Notes: a model not told the origin generated them from the sequence alone. Counted from the stretch's first letter, positions 1 to 11,640 are shown. The stretch is DNA of 64,000 bases from Isoetes taiwanensis (GCA_021234155.1 JAJEKV010000059.1:6877296-6941295); one strand, 5' to 3'. Translations and numbers: made by a program.

Positions 1-1220
1 AGGGCCGCTTTTGCAGTAGCAAGACATTCATAAATTCGTAATTAATGCATAGTACGGACTTAAATTCTGATTTTTTGTCAGCTAGCTTCCTAAGTCATCG
101 CCAACATACATGCCAACTTTCAAAAATTTTGGATAAGGTTTAGATCAAATAGTTTGCACTAGAGCGATCCGGGCGCTTTGTTGTTGGGCGAAATGAGCAC
201 ACTTGCCCAAGTCAAACAAGGCCAGGACCTTGCAAGGCCTCCTCATTAGAGGGGAGAGTCCAGAACCCCGTGAGGCGAGCCCAAAAAAGCTTCCCGAGGC
301 CTTTCTGGCGGCGCCCGGGGGGGGGCGACGCTAAAGACCACACTCCCGGATCTCGGTTCGTATCCGACCGTTGAATCCTTTGTTCAAGGAACCTAGTGGA
401 GAAGGTCCAAAAAATCCAACATCCGTCCGAGGAGAACATATCAAACCGCGTCTGCGAGGCGGCGATTAAAGTAGAAACCAAAGTGTTTTGTCGTTCGGAC
501 ATTGCGGAGGCTCGAAATGCCGATCCGACTTTCGCCACATCGTCGGAATGCCAAAATTACCCTAGGGACCAAGTTACCACGGTCGGTTTTGCAAAAGAAA
601 GAAACACTTCCGCCCTACATTGCGGTATTCAGCTGACCACCTCCTAGGGCAATTGACTACACGTGTGTTGCACATGAGATAGTTTGGCTTCTTGAGAAGG
701 GGTGGGCTTACGGCCACAAAACTTGGTCCCTAGGGCAATGTCGACGTTCGAGTCCATTGGCGTAGACAGATCACGGTTCCGGAGAGGGGAAGTTGCCCGT
801 CGTCGCCAGGGAGCCCGGGAGAGGACTTTTTTGGGCAAGCTGCTTAGGGTGGTTTTAGAAATTAAGTGCCAGGTCAGCACCCCCTCGCACGTCCAAGACA
901 CGGCCTTAAAGGTCCTAGTCAAAATCGACAAGCATAGAGCCTTGAAACGTAAACCCTATGAGTTGCGAGGTTCTACTTGGGGTTTGCGTTTTTGGGTGCC
1001 GAGTTTTGGTCTTTTGCACTTGGGGCGTGGCCGATCACATGCGATTGAGAACGCGAAGCAAAGGGAACCGAGCCGGAATGGAGTTTGGACTGTACTCCTC
1101 CCGTTGTGGCAGTTAGAAGTCAAGGGCCGCTTTGGCAGTAGCAAGACATTAAGTAAATTCGTAATTAATGCATAGTACGGACTTAAATTCTGATTTTTTG
1201 TTAGCTAGCTTCCTAAGTCA
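1..1220. repeat. 1.1-kb unit bounded by 98-bp direct repeats
   Basis: Positions 1-98 and 1123-1220 are near-identical direct repeats (both run from AGGGCCGCTTT to CTTCCTAAGTCA) with 1,024 bases between them. This could be one and a bit copies of a ~1.12-kb tandem repeat, or the edge of an LTR-type element cut by the window start. The ORFs inside (for example 702-1175, plus strand) have no recognisable domain and lie in both strands over the same bases, so I do not call a gene. Confidence 0.6.
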
Positions 1221-1232
1221 GCTAGCTTGTTG

Positions 1233-1272
1233 AGATAAACGACATCTTCGCATGTTGGTAGGGTATTAGTTC
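1233..1272 (+). repeat. 40-bp flanking repeat, copy 1
   Basis: This stretch (GATAAACGACATCTTCGCAT onward, ending GGTATTAGTT) recurs in the same orientation at 11732-11771 with a few changes. The two copies lie just outside the 1.3-11.6 kb block of large repeats. They may mark a segmental duplication or the ends of a composite element; they are too long for a normal target-site duplication. Confidence 0.5.
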
Positions 1273-1669
1273 TCATAGCAGGGGACAAAATTAAAAAAAT
1301 ATCTACTCTATATATGTTCTTATGTTTTGTCGGCTTATCCGGCCGTCCGTTCGAGATCCGGACGGCTCCACGTGGGTTTGGGGCGTATCCTACGCCCGGA
1401 TGGCCCGGGAGTTTACATATAATATGTGTACCGCGGTCCCACGGTCCGCATTGATCTGATCCTAACCGGGTCGGTCCGAGATCCGGACGGCTCTCGCGGG
1501 CTTGGGGGACATCCTACGGTCCACGTGGCTTTGGGAATTATATGTAATAGATCCTACGGCTCATATTGCTTTTATATGGTGAGATCTTGATCGTTGATCG
1601 AGTCTAAGATCCTAAGGCTCATATTGAATGCTCTTCCTTAAGGAAAGGCTTTTAAAATTTTTTATGTTA

Positions 1670-1736
1670 TTGGGGGGATTCGAACCCTAGTCCTCAACCT
1701 CCCAAACCCCCCACTCTAACCACTAGACCAAGCATT
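1670..1736 (-). promoter_or_regulatory. tRNA-like pol III internal promoter, copy A
   Basis: On the minus strand, a box A-like TGGTCTAGTGG (1720-1730) is followed 32 bases later by a perfect box B, GGTTCGAATCC (1677-1687). The sequence resembles a decayed tRNA but has no convincing anticodon arm, so I call a tRNA-derived promoter and not a tRNA gene. Confidence 0.6.
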
Positions 1737-1821
1737 AATTCTATGGATAATTTATGTTTCAATTATACTTAAGGGTAATGTTCTAATTAAGATAAAATAA
1801 ACTATAATATTCTAGGATGTT

Positions 1822-1877
1822 TTGAAAGTTTCAAAATGTTCCAGAAAGTTCTAAAATGTTCTAGAAATTTCTAGAAT
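1822..1877 (+). promoter_or_regulatory. TTCnnGAA array (heat-shock-element-like), copy A
   Basis: TTC and GAA triplets alternate on an almost regular 5-bp phase (TTCCAGAAAGTTC, TTCTAGAAATTTCTAGAA), the layout of plant heat-shock elements. It could equally be a 10-bp minisatellite with no function. Confidence 0.4.
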
Positions 1878-2396
1878 GTAAGGGAACCCAGGAGAATTAA
1901 AGGGAATATAAGGAAATCTCATAAATTATAAGAGAATCTAGGAAAATATACAAGTCTAACGGAATCTTCATAATATCTAAGGGAATCTAAGAAAATCTTG
2001 ATGAAATCTTAGAGTTTTTTTAAGATTTTGCAAAAAGCGACAATAGAATGTTCTAAAATGTTTCATAATAAAGGTATACAATATAAATCTTGAAAAAAAA
2101 AAAAAATATTCTAGATGCTCGGAGAACCTTAATCAGTCTAGGAATAAAAAAATGTTTTAAAAATATTGCACTGGATCCAAAATAGATTATTTTGGAAGAT
2201 TTTAAATGCTCATGGGTAAGCACCTTAATCAAAATAGAAAATTCTAAGAGAATCTAGGGGAATCTTCATGAATGCTAAATGTAATACATAGAATGTTGAA
2301 GAATGTAGAGGAATCACAAGAGAATCTCAGTAGAATCATTGGTTATCTAGAGCACTTCTGAGGGCCTTACAAGTAAGAACATATATATAAATATAT

Positions 2397-2400
<4 letters not shown>

Positions 2401-2488
<88 letters not shown>
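2401..2488. repeat. (TA)n microsatellite
   Basis: About 44 uninterrupted TA dinucleotides lie at the inner edge of copy A. This is a perfect simple repeat and a likely site of slippage and assembly length error. Confidence 0.95.
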
Positions 2489-2490
<2 letters not shown>

Positions 2491-5400
2491 AGTTTTTATA
2501 CTATGAATGGGTGCATCATCTATGGTTTATGAACATCTGGAAGCAAAATTCAAACTTAAACAGATTAGTATCTAAACTTGAATGTAAAGAATTAAGTTAG
2601 AAGAAGCGAACGTTGGATCGGTCAACATTACCCGTATAGTTTCATATAATTTCATACTCCTCCTCCCAACATATAGTGTTATGCTATGGGTTATTTGCTT
2701 CCAGAATAGGACATGCAGCACATAAAATAGAGCCCATGTACATCGCATAGGCCATTAGAACTTAACAATCATTTGAACTCTTGGCCTCTGGATGCTGGCA
2801 CTCTGCTCAAAATTGTTGATATTTCAGAAGCAGCAGTCCCCAATTCCGACACGTCTAAGTCCTTGAGGCTTAAGAAAGGAAAGGTGTCCTGGACTCGTCA
2901 GCAGAACTCCGGTGCCTTGAAGGTAATGTGAATGATTTTTTCCTGGCTGGGTTTGCCATGTGGCAAAGTCAGGCCTAGATAACGGCCTAATGGGGATGCG
3001 CCCTTAGATTTAAGACTACAAAAAATACACAAATTTATAGTGTACGTTTCTAGAAATCCCTAGAAAATTTGGTGGAAATGGCCTGAAAAAGTGCTGAAAA
3101 TATTTTTCTGTTGTCAAAAATTTTTAGAATTTTTTTGAATTTAGGGGTCCCCACCACCCCCAAATTTCGATTTTTGGTTCTACCTTAAACAATGCTTTCT
3201 AAGATTATGGTCACCCATTCATTATGCCCAAGAGATGATTGGACTATGTGCATTCTAGCTAAAGAAAATGCCTTGGCACGTTTTGTATGAGATGGTAACA
3301 AAGCAGGTTTTATTTTGGTTGACCTTGCAATATTCTAGATGGAGGGTATGACACATATTTAAGGCAGTATTAACCTTGCAATATTCTAAAAAGGGGGTAA
3401 CGCACATATGAAGGCAAGATTATGGTCACTCATTACACTATTTTAGATAGAAGCATCAAACAAACTCAAAGCAAGATGATTATGGTCACTCATTCCTTGC
3501 ACCCAACCGGTTCAATTCTTTGAAGGGGTCATAACACATCAATCCAAGGCAAGATCTAAACTTGATCCAAGGACCAAGCCCAGACATCTAACCAGGCAAG
3601 GATATCCATTACCTGGCTAGACTTATCGGTCCCATAAGTATAAAGGGAAACCTTATAGGCAATACTGTGAACTGCGGATCTACAAGCAATCAGCTCATTA
3701 ATCCAGAAGTCTGATTTATACAATACTCCAGTCAAGTGTGCATTCAAGTTTAAAAAGCTTGACCATACATGTAAATAGTCGTACTACCTTGGAGATGTTA
3801 CAAAGTCATATACTTGCTTTTCCTCATTGATTTCAATCATATTAATGCCTAGTCTGCTTTTTAGTTTGATATGCCATAGATATTGAGAGTTCAGATTTCT
3901 AAAGGCATGTAAAAAGGAACTTTTCCTTTAATGATGATCCTATGTAATGCACATGTGATGATCCCATTGATTTCGGCCAAGCAATTAATGTCAAGCATAC
4001 TTTAAAACTACATACAGCAGTAGTGATTATATCATCCATAGTCTGATTAATTACATCATTTTTAGACCTTTTTTTTAAAATACAAGTCTATTCTTCCAAA
4101 AGAAATGTTTTCCATTAATATGATCCTTAAACAAAGTATCCATAGACAGTAAGATAACGTGCCACAGTAAGATTTAAGGCCTTAGAAAATCAGATATGTA
4201 AGGCAAGACAATGATAAAAGCAAAGACTGCTAATATTCATTAGCTAAAGAGGATAGAAATTCCTCCTCAATACTTTCAGCATGTTGTCTGATGTTGCATT
4301 TGCCACAAACAAGAACAGGGTGAAGACAGAACCTGAATAAGTTAAAGACGATTTTCTGCTCATGGAATTACACATCCTTTTTTACTGTTAAAACAGTATA
4401 GAACCAAAGATCTTTGCAAGTGATGCACTGCTCCACGTGCTTCATGCAACCAAAAACGTGAGAGTAAGTAGATGAGATTCCGGTTACCTGCAGCCAAACA
4501 AATCAAACATTAGCCTAAGAAGGGTAATGAAGAAATGGCTAGCAGGTAAGCAATAGAGTCTCATGGCGTTTAGCCCTTCAACCAAATTCAACAAGTAAAG
4601 TGACAAATCCTTTTGAAGGTTAGAAGATACTTCCTGTATTACTCTACAGAAATAGATCAGAATCCCATTTTAGAGCAGTACCAATGGACATGGCATCTAT
4701 TCCGTAGTAACTGTTTGTCATAAAACATAACTAGTCTACGCTAAGTTACATGCTAAGGTGAGGAAAAACTTCCTGCAATAAGCATCTTATCATGGTAAAT
4801 GTTTTGATAGACATAAACACTCCAAGGTCCAGGAAAGTTTCAAACAGATAAAGACATACATCCAAATAATAGTAGCATAATCACAAATATAAGGTACTCG
4901 AATAAATTGTTTTACCACGCCTTCAAAGATTTTAGTTGTATTTTGTTGCTAAACCTTTAAGCAAAATGCATAAAAAACCTGGTTAAGACGCCCTCCTTGA
5001 ACTCAAATGTTGCTGCTTTAGTAGTTCAAATGTTGACTTGGCTAACTGATGTATTTGTAAGATCCCCATGTTCTTCACTGTTTCTTGCCTAAAAAGCTAC
5101 ACTCAAATCCAACAACCACAAGCTTTTCCAGGATATCTGCCTTTTGGATTTATGTTGAAAGATTGTTCTGATCTCGTCACATTACTTTGTTGCAGATAGA
5201 ATGCTCACTGTTCAAAGTATCAGCAGCATCCTTGCTTTCAAGTGCAAAGGAAATTTATTCCTTCATGTAAGGTGCTACGTGCAAGAACTAGCAATGCTCT
5301 GTTTCAACAGGCTTCTCTATGCAGCCTCACGCTGGCATTAAGGAAGATTATCAGAGCATGGCGCAACACTATTACTGTCACCAAGGCTTAGGTTATTGAA

Positions 5401-7164
5401 GAGATTCTTGCAGAATAATTTCTTCCGCTCATCTAAAGCAAGACTGATCATTTTGGCGCTTTGAAGCAGTACAAATGCAAAGAAAAGATAGAAGTGTGAG
5501 AAATTACCCATGCCGGTCATATCCATATAGGCTTTTCAAACTCGTGCCAAACATCACAGTGAGAATAATACTAGAACAGAATGAGGGAAAATTCCACGAA
5601 AGCTTTGAAATAAAGACTTATCTTTATATTGCAGTAATGTGAGGCACAGTCCAATGCAAACCGTCACTGCCCATATGCTGTCACTGCCCATATGCTGGAT
5701 TAATTATGTCTTTCAGAGAAAAGTCATAAGGTACTCTGCACACTATCTCCATTTCCATTTTCATTTTCAGCTTGAGGCGTGTGAAATCTAAGGCTATGGC
5801 CTCAAAAGCGAACTGTGCACAGGTCTCACTTTCGGCTTCAAGCGCATGAACCCTAGAGCTATAGGCTCAGAATATCCAGAATGTACAGTATACTCTTGTG
5901 CATTTCCACGATGCCCAAAATATTAAATGTTAATGGTATTGCACCGAAAAGGCCCACGCCCTTTATCTTTAATTCTTTGTCTAAAACATAGTGTAAGTAC
6001 TCCATGGCCCATGGTAAGATATGCAAAACATGGCAAGACGTAGCTCCGTCAAACCCAAATTAATGTCAAAGTAAAGCTCTAAAGAACAATTCCAAGCAAA
6101 AAGTTATACATGCAATTTAAATTTCCTAGATATAGACAAGTGGCAAACATGCCTTGTATTAGATAGGAAAACGTAGGAAAAGGTGCATGCATAAATTAAA
6201 AGGTCCAATAGTCACATCGATTTTGCCAACCTCACGTTCACTAGAAACATTAATTAATACCGTTGTATTTCCTTTCACCCCCATGGCCTTAGGATCTTTC
6301 CAAGTGGGAAAATGTGGCAATTGCCACCATGCAATGGTCTAGCAAAATTTTGCACCAAAGTGCATAATATCACCAGTATAGTCCAATGGCCTTACCAACA
6401 ATTCAAGTCCACAATTTCCTAAGGTTTGCAAGATTAAAAAGCCTCATAGACTTAAGCAAGCTCATGAAGCTCAGTAGTCCAATGCAAAGAACTGATAAAT
6501 ACACGTTGCAGGTCGCCAAATCCTTAGGATTCCCATAAAGTTCTATTCCATTTTGCCACCAAGACCTTTGGATTTTTCCAAATGAGAAATGAGCTATATG
6601 TCGCCATAAAATGGTCCCATCAATAATTTGTGTTAAAATGCTCAATATCCAGCATTAGAATGTACCCTTGGTGTCCAGAAACTGCCTCACCATTACAGTC
6701 CAATGTTCCTAGTGACTTATAATATGGTATATGCAACCACATATCACTTTTTCCAATAAGTGTCAAATCTCATGTGCTAGAGTGTAATGAGCCATACTAT
6801 GGGACAAGTTTTTCCAATAGATGTCCAGGGAGGTAAATACGGTGATTTAGACCATATCAGCACATACACTTAGGCAGAATGTCAGGAGTCCTCAAATATC
6901 AAATTTGTTTGAGATGTTCTATCAACCAGATGTTCAGAGAGAAAACAAGGGCAACCTTCAACCATTATAGCAGTTTAAATTAGGTAGAGCATATGAGATG
7001 TCGGATTACCCAATTATGCTAATTACCCGAAGTTTGTAAATCTAGAGAAATCCATAAGCCTGAGTACATGCACGGAGCCGTGCAATCCAAAGCCCATCAA
7101 CACAGGTAGATTTCAATTTGTGCTAAAAGCAGCCTATGCCAATGCCAGCCATTGGATATATATG
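2489..7164. other. AT-rich spacer between inverted repeats A and B
   Basis: No intact gene is visible in this 4.7 kb. It holds short dispersed repeats of ATTATGGTCACNCATTC (3205-3500) and small ORFs on both strands (3556-3747, 5338-5526, 6403-6645, all minus) without recognisable domains. One exon-like stretch is listed separately. The spacer could be cargo of a long-TIR element or simply host DNA between two inverted insertions. Confidence 0.5.
2764..2931 (+). pseudogene. exon-like gene fragment, function unknown
   Basis: A 56-codon open stretch ends in AAG followed by GTAATG, a good splice donor. It reads as ordinary amphipathic protein (it includes the peptide KSLRLKKGKVSWTRQQNSG) unlike the AT-rich surroundings. 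There is no start codon and I see no clear upstream acceptor. I do not recognise the protein. It may be a gene fragment picked up between the two inverted repeats. Confidence 0.3.
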
Positions 7165-8445
7165 TATATATTTATACAAGAAAATTAATACGCCCCACTG
7201 GCCGCATTGTTCAGCTTTTAGCATGTTCTTACGATGTAAGGCCCTATAGTGCTCTAGATAACCAACGATTCTACTAAGATTCTCTTAGATTCTCCTAGAT
7301 TCTCTTAGAATTTTCTATTTTGATTGAGGTGCTTACCCATGAGCATTTAAAACCTTCTAAAATAATCTATTCTGGATCTGTGCAACATTTTTAAAACATT
7401 TTCTATTTTTAGACTAAGGTGCTTACCTTGAGCATCTAGAATATTTTTTTTTCAAGATTTATATTGTACACCTTTATTATGAAACATTTTAGAACATTCT
7501 ATTGTCGCTATTTGCAAAATCTTAAAACCCATGAGCTTAAAACCTTCTAAAATAATCTATTTTGGATCTGTGCAATATTTTTAAAACATTTTCTATTTTT
7601 AGACTAAGGCGCTTTCCTTGAACATCTAGAATATTTTTTTTTCAAGATTTATATTGTACACCTTTATTATGAAACATTTTAGAACATTCTATTGTCGCTT
7701 TTTGCAAAATCTTAAAAAACTTCTAAGATTTCATCAAGATTTTCTTAGATTCCCTTAGATATTATGAAGATACCCTTAGATTCAATTAGATTTTAAGAGA
7801 TTAGTTAGACTTGTATATTTTCCTAGATTCTCTTACAATTTATGAGATTTCCTTATATTCCTTTCAATTCTTCTGGATTCCCTTACATTCTAGAAATTTC
7901 TAGAACATTTTAGAACTTTCTGGAACATTTTGAAAGTTTCAAAACATCCTACAATATTATAGTCTATTTTATCTTAATTAGAACATTACCCTTAAGTATA
8001 TTTGAAACAAAAATTTTTCATAGAATTAATGCTTGGTCTAGTGGTTAGAGTGGAGGGTTTGGGAGCTTGGGGTTGAATCCCCCAATAACATAAAAAATTT
8101 TTTAAAAGCCTTTCCTTAAGGAGCGAGCATTCAATATGAGCCTTAGGATCTTAGACTTCGATCAGCGATCAAGATCTCACCTATAAAAGCAATATAGCCG
8201 TAGGATCTGCCCTTTATATATAATTCCCAAAACCCCGTGGACGTGGGATGTGTCCCCAAGCGTGAAGACCATGGTTTAAAGGACCGGCGGTCGGGGATGT
8301 CCGGATGGCCGGACCCGTAGGACGCGTTTATATTATATGTAAACTCCCCAAGCCATCACGGGGATATGTCCCAAAGCCCGTGAGCCGTGGATCTCACGGG
8401 GCGGTCCGGATCGGATAAGACCAAATATATCGCATATATATCTAG
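7165..8445 (-). repeat. unnamed ~1.2-kb repeat, copy B (inverted)
   Basis: This is the reverse complement of copy A, from the tail (7165 side) to the GC-rich head ending at 8445. It contains an internal tandem duplication of ~190 bp (7337-7527 and 7528-7716, each starting CCCATGAGC) that copy A lacks. It also preserves the uninterrupted AAGATAAAATAGACTATAAT site (complement near 7960-7985) that is split by Helitron H1 in copy C. Confidence 0.7.
8027..8103 (+). promoter_or_regulatory. tRNA-like pol III promoter with T-run terminator, copy B
   Basis: Box A TGGTCTAGTGG (8034-8044) and a box B-like GGTTGAATCC (8071-8080) are followed by a run of six Ts (8098-8103), a pol III terminator. The T-arm can pair (TTGGGG with CCCCCAA). 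A transcript of about 75 nt is possible. It is tRNA-like but not a clean tRNA. Confidence 0.5.
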
Positions 8446-8917
8446 ATCTACTCTATATATGTTCTTATGTTTGTCGCGGGCTTTATCCGACCTGCTCGAG
8501 ATCCGACGGCCACGCGGGCTTTGGGACATATCCTACACCCAAATGGCTTGGGAGTTTATATATCCGTATAGATAGACACCATCCCACGGGTCCAAGTTGA
8601 TCCGATCCTGACCTTGGGTCCGAAATCCTATGGCTCACTTGGTTTTAGGACACATCCTACGGTGCACATGACTTTGGAAATTATATATAATAGATCCTAT
8701 GGCTCATGTTACGGGAGATCTCGACCTTGACGGGTCCAAGATCCACGCCCAAGTTGAATGCTCATCCCTTAGAAAAGGCTTTAAAATTTTTATGTTGTGT
8801 GGGGATTCAACCTCGCCATTGACTTAGCCATTCATTCTAACCACTAGACCAAGCATTAATTCCATGAATGATTTATATTTCACATATACTTAGGGTAATG
8901 TTCCCATTAAGATAAAA
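8446..8917 (+). repeat. unnamed ~1.2-kb repeat, copy C, left part
   Basis: This direct-orientation copy begins with the same TCTACTCTATATATGTTC head as copy A and directly abuts inverted copy B. It stops at A8917, inside the sequence GATAAAAT, where Helitron H1 is inserted. It resumes at T10873. Confidence 0.75.
8803..8851 (-). promoter_or_regulatory. tRNA-like pol III promoter, copy C
   Basis: On the minus strand, box A TGGTCTAGTGG (8841-8851) and a degenerate box B GGTTGAATCC (8803-8812) lie at the same place in the repeat as in copies A and B. Confidence 0.5.
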
Positions 8918-10872
8918 TCTTATATTATAATGTTATACCATAAGTGCGTAGTGCACCGAGCCCTAATTTGAATGGTCGAGATCATCCGGATGCATCCGAA
9001 GGTCTAGATTTATTGCGCACTTACCAACACCGCGTGATTGGTCATGCGCGATCTCTTAAGGGAAAGGTAAATGAAAAGGGGAAAAGGAAAAGGGAAGTGG
9101 AAAGAGAGAATGTGAAGGGCAAAAAGGCATGGGGAAAAGGAAAAGGGTAAAAAGGAAAAGGGAAAAAAAAAAAGGGAAAAGAAAAGGAAAAAGAGAAAGG
9201 TGGGGAAAAGAAAAGGCATGGGGGGGAAAAGGAAAAAAGGCAAAAAGGAAAAAAGGGAAAAAAAAAGGAAAAGGAAAAGGGAAAAAGGGAAAGGGAAAAA
9301 GAGAGAATGAGAAGGGCAAAAAGGCATGGGGGGGTGAAAGGAAAAGGGAAAAGGAAAAGGGAAAGGAAAAGGAAAAAGGAAAAGGGAAAAGAAAAGGGAA
9401 AAAGGAAAAGGGAAGTGGAAAGAGAGAATGTGAAGGGCAAAAAGGCATGGGGAAAAGGGAAAGGGTAAAAGAAAAGGAAAAAGGAAAAAAAGAGAAAGAA
9501 AAGGAAAAAGAAAAGGGTGGTGAAGGAAAAAGGCATGGGAAAAGGGAAGTTAAGGGTAAAAGGCATGGGGAAAAGGAAAAAGGGAAAAAGGAAAAGGTAA
9601 AAAAAAAAAAAAGGGAAAAAAAAGGAAAAGGGAAAAAGGAAAAGGGAAGTGGAAAGAGAGAATGAAGGGCAAAAAGGCATGGGGAAAAGGAAAAGGGTAA
9701 AAAGGAAAAGAGAAAAGGAAAAAAAGGAAAAGAAAAGGAAAAAGAGAACGGGTGGTGAAAGGAAAAGGCATGGGGAAAAGGGAAAAGGGTAAAAGGAAAA
9801 GGGAAAAAAGAAAAAAGGGAAAAGAAAAGGGGCAAGAGAGAAAGGGTGGGGAAAAGAGGAAAATGGGTATAGAAAATAAGAGAATAAAACAAATGTGCAA
9901 AAAAGGCATGGAAAAAGGAAAAGAAAAAGGAAAGGAAGGGAAAAAGTGCACGGGGAAAAGGATCTGAGGCAAAGGAGGAAAACGAAAAAAAAATCCATCA
10001 AGAAAAGAAAACAGGGGAAAAAGGGAAAGGGAAGGGAAGGGGGGAGTGATGGAGGGGAGGGAAAGGGAAAAAGGACATGAGGAAAGGAAAGAGAAAAGGA
10101 AAAAAGGAAGGGTTGAAAGAAGGGAAAATTTTCTACGGGGAAGAGGGAAAGGGTGGGGAAAAGGAGGAAAAGGAAGCACGGGAAAAATAGAAAGAAGAAA
10201 AAAGGGGAAAAAAAAAGGGCATGGGAAAAGGAAATAGAAAAGAAAAAAGATTGAAAAGGGGGGAAGAGAGAGAGGCACGGAAAAAGGAAATGAGGAAAAT
10301 GGAAAAGGGGAAGAGAAAAAGGAACATGGAAGCGAAAAGGGGTGAGGAGATGGAAAAAGGAAGGTAAAAAGGGCATGGAAAACTGAGGGAGAAAAGAAAA
10401 AAATGGAAGGAAAAGGCACACAAAAAAAAAAAGGAGGAAAAGAGTGGGAAAAGGAGGAAAAAGAGAAGGGAAAATAGGCATGGAGAAGGGCTTAAAGAGT
10501 AAAAAGGTTGAGAAAAAGGGAAGACATGGAAAAAGGGGGTGGGGAAAAGAGAAGGCATAAAAAAAAAAGAGAAGGGGAAGGGATAAGGGCAAAGAAAAAG
10601 AGAAGAGGGAAAAGGTGGAGAAAGGAGCAAAAGGGAAGGGAAAAAAATTATCGGGAACAGGGAAGGGGGAAGGAAAGGGATGGGAAAACAAGAAAACATG
10701 TGAGAAAGACGAGAAAAGAAAGGAAAAGAAAAAAAAAGTAGAGAAAATAAGAAAAAATGAAATGTGGGATAGAGCAAAAGGGAAAGGGAAAGGGATATGG
10801 CTTTTCGCATTGCATCCCAAAGCATTTACAGGCTCTCAACTTATGCCCAGCAACGCTGGGCACCATTACTAG
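8918..10872 (+). mobile_element. Helitron H1, non-autonomous, purine payload
   Basis: The element starts TCTTATATTATAATGTT directly after A8917 and ends with the hairpin GCCCAGC-AAC-GCTGGGC, then ACCATTACTAG, directly before T10873. TC start, hairpin about 10 nt from a CTAG end, and A|T target are the Helitron hallmarks. No Rep/helicase gene is present, so it is non-autonomous (1,955 bp). The interior is a purine tract. The flanks rejoin to GATAAAAT-AGACTATAAT, which matches the uninterrupted copies A and B of the host repeat, so the boundaries are exact. Confidence 0.9.
9060..10800 (+). repeat. 1.7-kb polypurine tract
   Basis: Nearly every base is A or G, in GGAAAA/GGGAAA-type runs broken by recurring GGCATGGGG and GTGGAAAGAGAGAATG blocks. 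Long ORFs on both strands here (Lys/Arg/Gly-rich plus, Phe/Ser/Pro-rich minus) follow from base composition and are not genes. Such tracts can form intramolecular triplexes. Confidence 0.95.
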
Positions 10873-11640
10873 TAGACTATAATTTTCTAGCTAGTTCAAG
10901 AAGGTTCTAGAATGTTCTGGAAGGCTCTAGAAAGTTCTAGAATCTTCTAGAAAGTTCTAGAACATAAGAGAATCTAGGGGATCTAAGAAAATTCTTCCAG
11001 AAAGTTTCAAATTGTTCTAATAAGTTTTAGAATGTTCTAGAATGTAGGGGAATCTACAGGAATGTAAGGAAATCTAGGGAAATACTTCCAGAAAGTTCTA
11101 GAATATATTGAAAGTCTTAGAATGTTCCAGAAAGTCTTAGAATGTTCTAAAAAGTTTTAGAATATAAAGGAATCCAGAAGAATCTAATAGAATGTAAGAA
11201 AATCTTATAAAATATAAGAGAATCTAGGAAAATATTTACAAGCCTAAGAGAATCTCTTAAAATCTGGGGGATCTAAAGGAATCTTCATAAAATCTAAGGG
11301 AATCTAAGAAAATGTTGATGAAATCTTAGAGTATCTAAGGGGATCTTTATAGAATCTCTTTGAATCTAAGGGCAATCTGATAAAATCTAAATGAATCTAA
11401 GAGAATCTAAGGGGATCTTCATAAAATCTTGGAGAATCTAGGGAAATTTAATGGAATCTAGAGGGAATCTTATAAAATTTAGAGAAATGCTCACGAACCC
11501 TCTAAGGGAACCTTGATAGAATCTTAGAGAATCTATGAATTTAGAGTATCCTCAAGAGATTCTTTTACAAGAACTTGCACGTAGGAACATGCTAAAACTC
11601 GAATATGCACCGTAGGACGCATTAAATTTCTTGTATATAT
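10873..11640 (+). repeat. unnamed ~1.2-kb repeat, copy C, right part
   Basis: This is the continuation of copy C after Helitron H1. It holds a TTCnnGAA array and then ~500 bp of AATCTAAGGGAATCT-like minisatellite units, ending near AACATGCTAAAACTCG and TTCTTGTATATATATG as the other copies do. Confidence 0.7.
10895..10962 (+). promoter_or_regulatory. TTCnnGAA array, 14 half-sites in phase
   Basis: TTC starts every 10 bp from 10895 and GAA every 10 bp from 10900, with one TTC changed to CTC (10925). Fourteen alternating half-sites at exact 5-bp phase are what heat-shock factor trimers bind. Whether this is a regulatory element or only a 10-bp minisatellite (TTCTAGAAWG) cannot be told from sequence. 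Confidence 0.45.

Larger units (their letters stand above)
1302..2400 (+). repeat. unnamed ~1.2-kb repeat, copy A
   Basis: Copy A begins at TCTACTCTATATATGTTC. It contains GC-rich blocks with repeated CGAGATCCGGACGGCTC, a tRNA-like promoter on the minus strand, a TTCnnGAA array, and an AATCTAAGRGAA minisatellite-like tail. It pairs as an inverted repeat with copy B (7165-8445) and as a direct repeat with copy C (8446-8917 continued at 10873-11640). No protein-coding potential is visible. The class is unknown; the pol III-like boxes suggest a SINE-related or composite element. Confidence 0.7.

Noticed and set aside
702-1175. 157-codon plus ORF in the first repeat unit
   Set aside because: No domain, overlaps antisense ORFs of similar length, and runs into the terminal repeat.
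1670-1736. Functional tRNA gene
   Set aside because: Boxes A and B are good but the acceptor and anticodon stems do not pair and no clear anticodon loop is visible; kept as a tRNA-derived promoter.
9042-10820. 592-codon minus ORF and several plus ORFs in the H1 purine tract
   Set aside because: Composition only: Phe/Pro/Ser/Leu or Lys/Arg/Gly/Glu repeats in every frame of a two-letter sequence, with no start context or domain.
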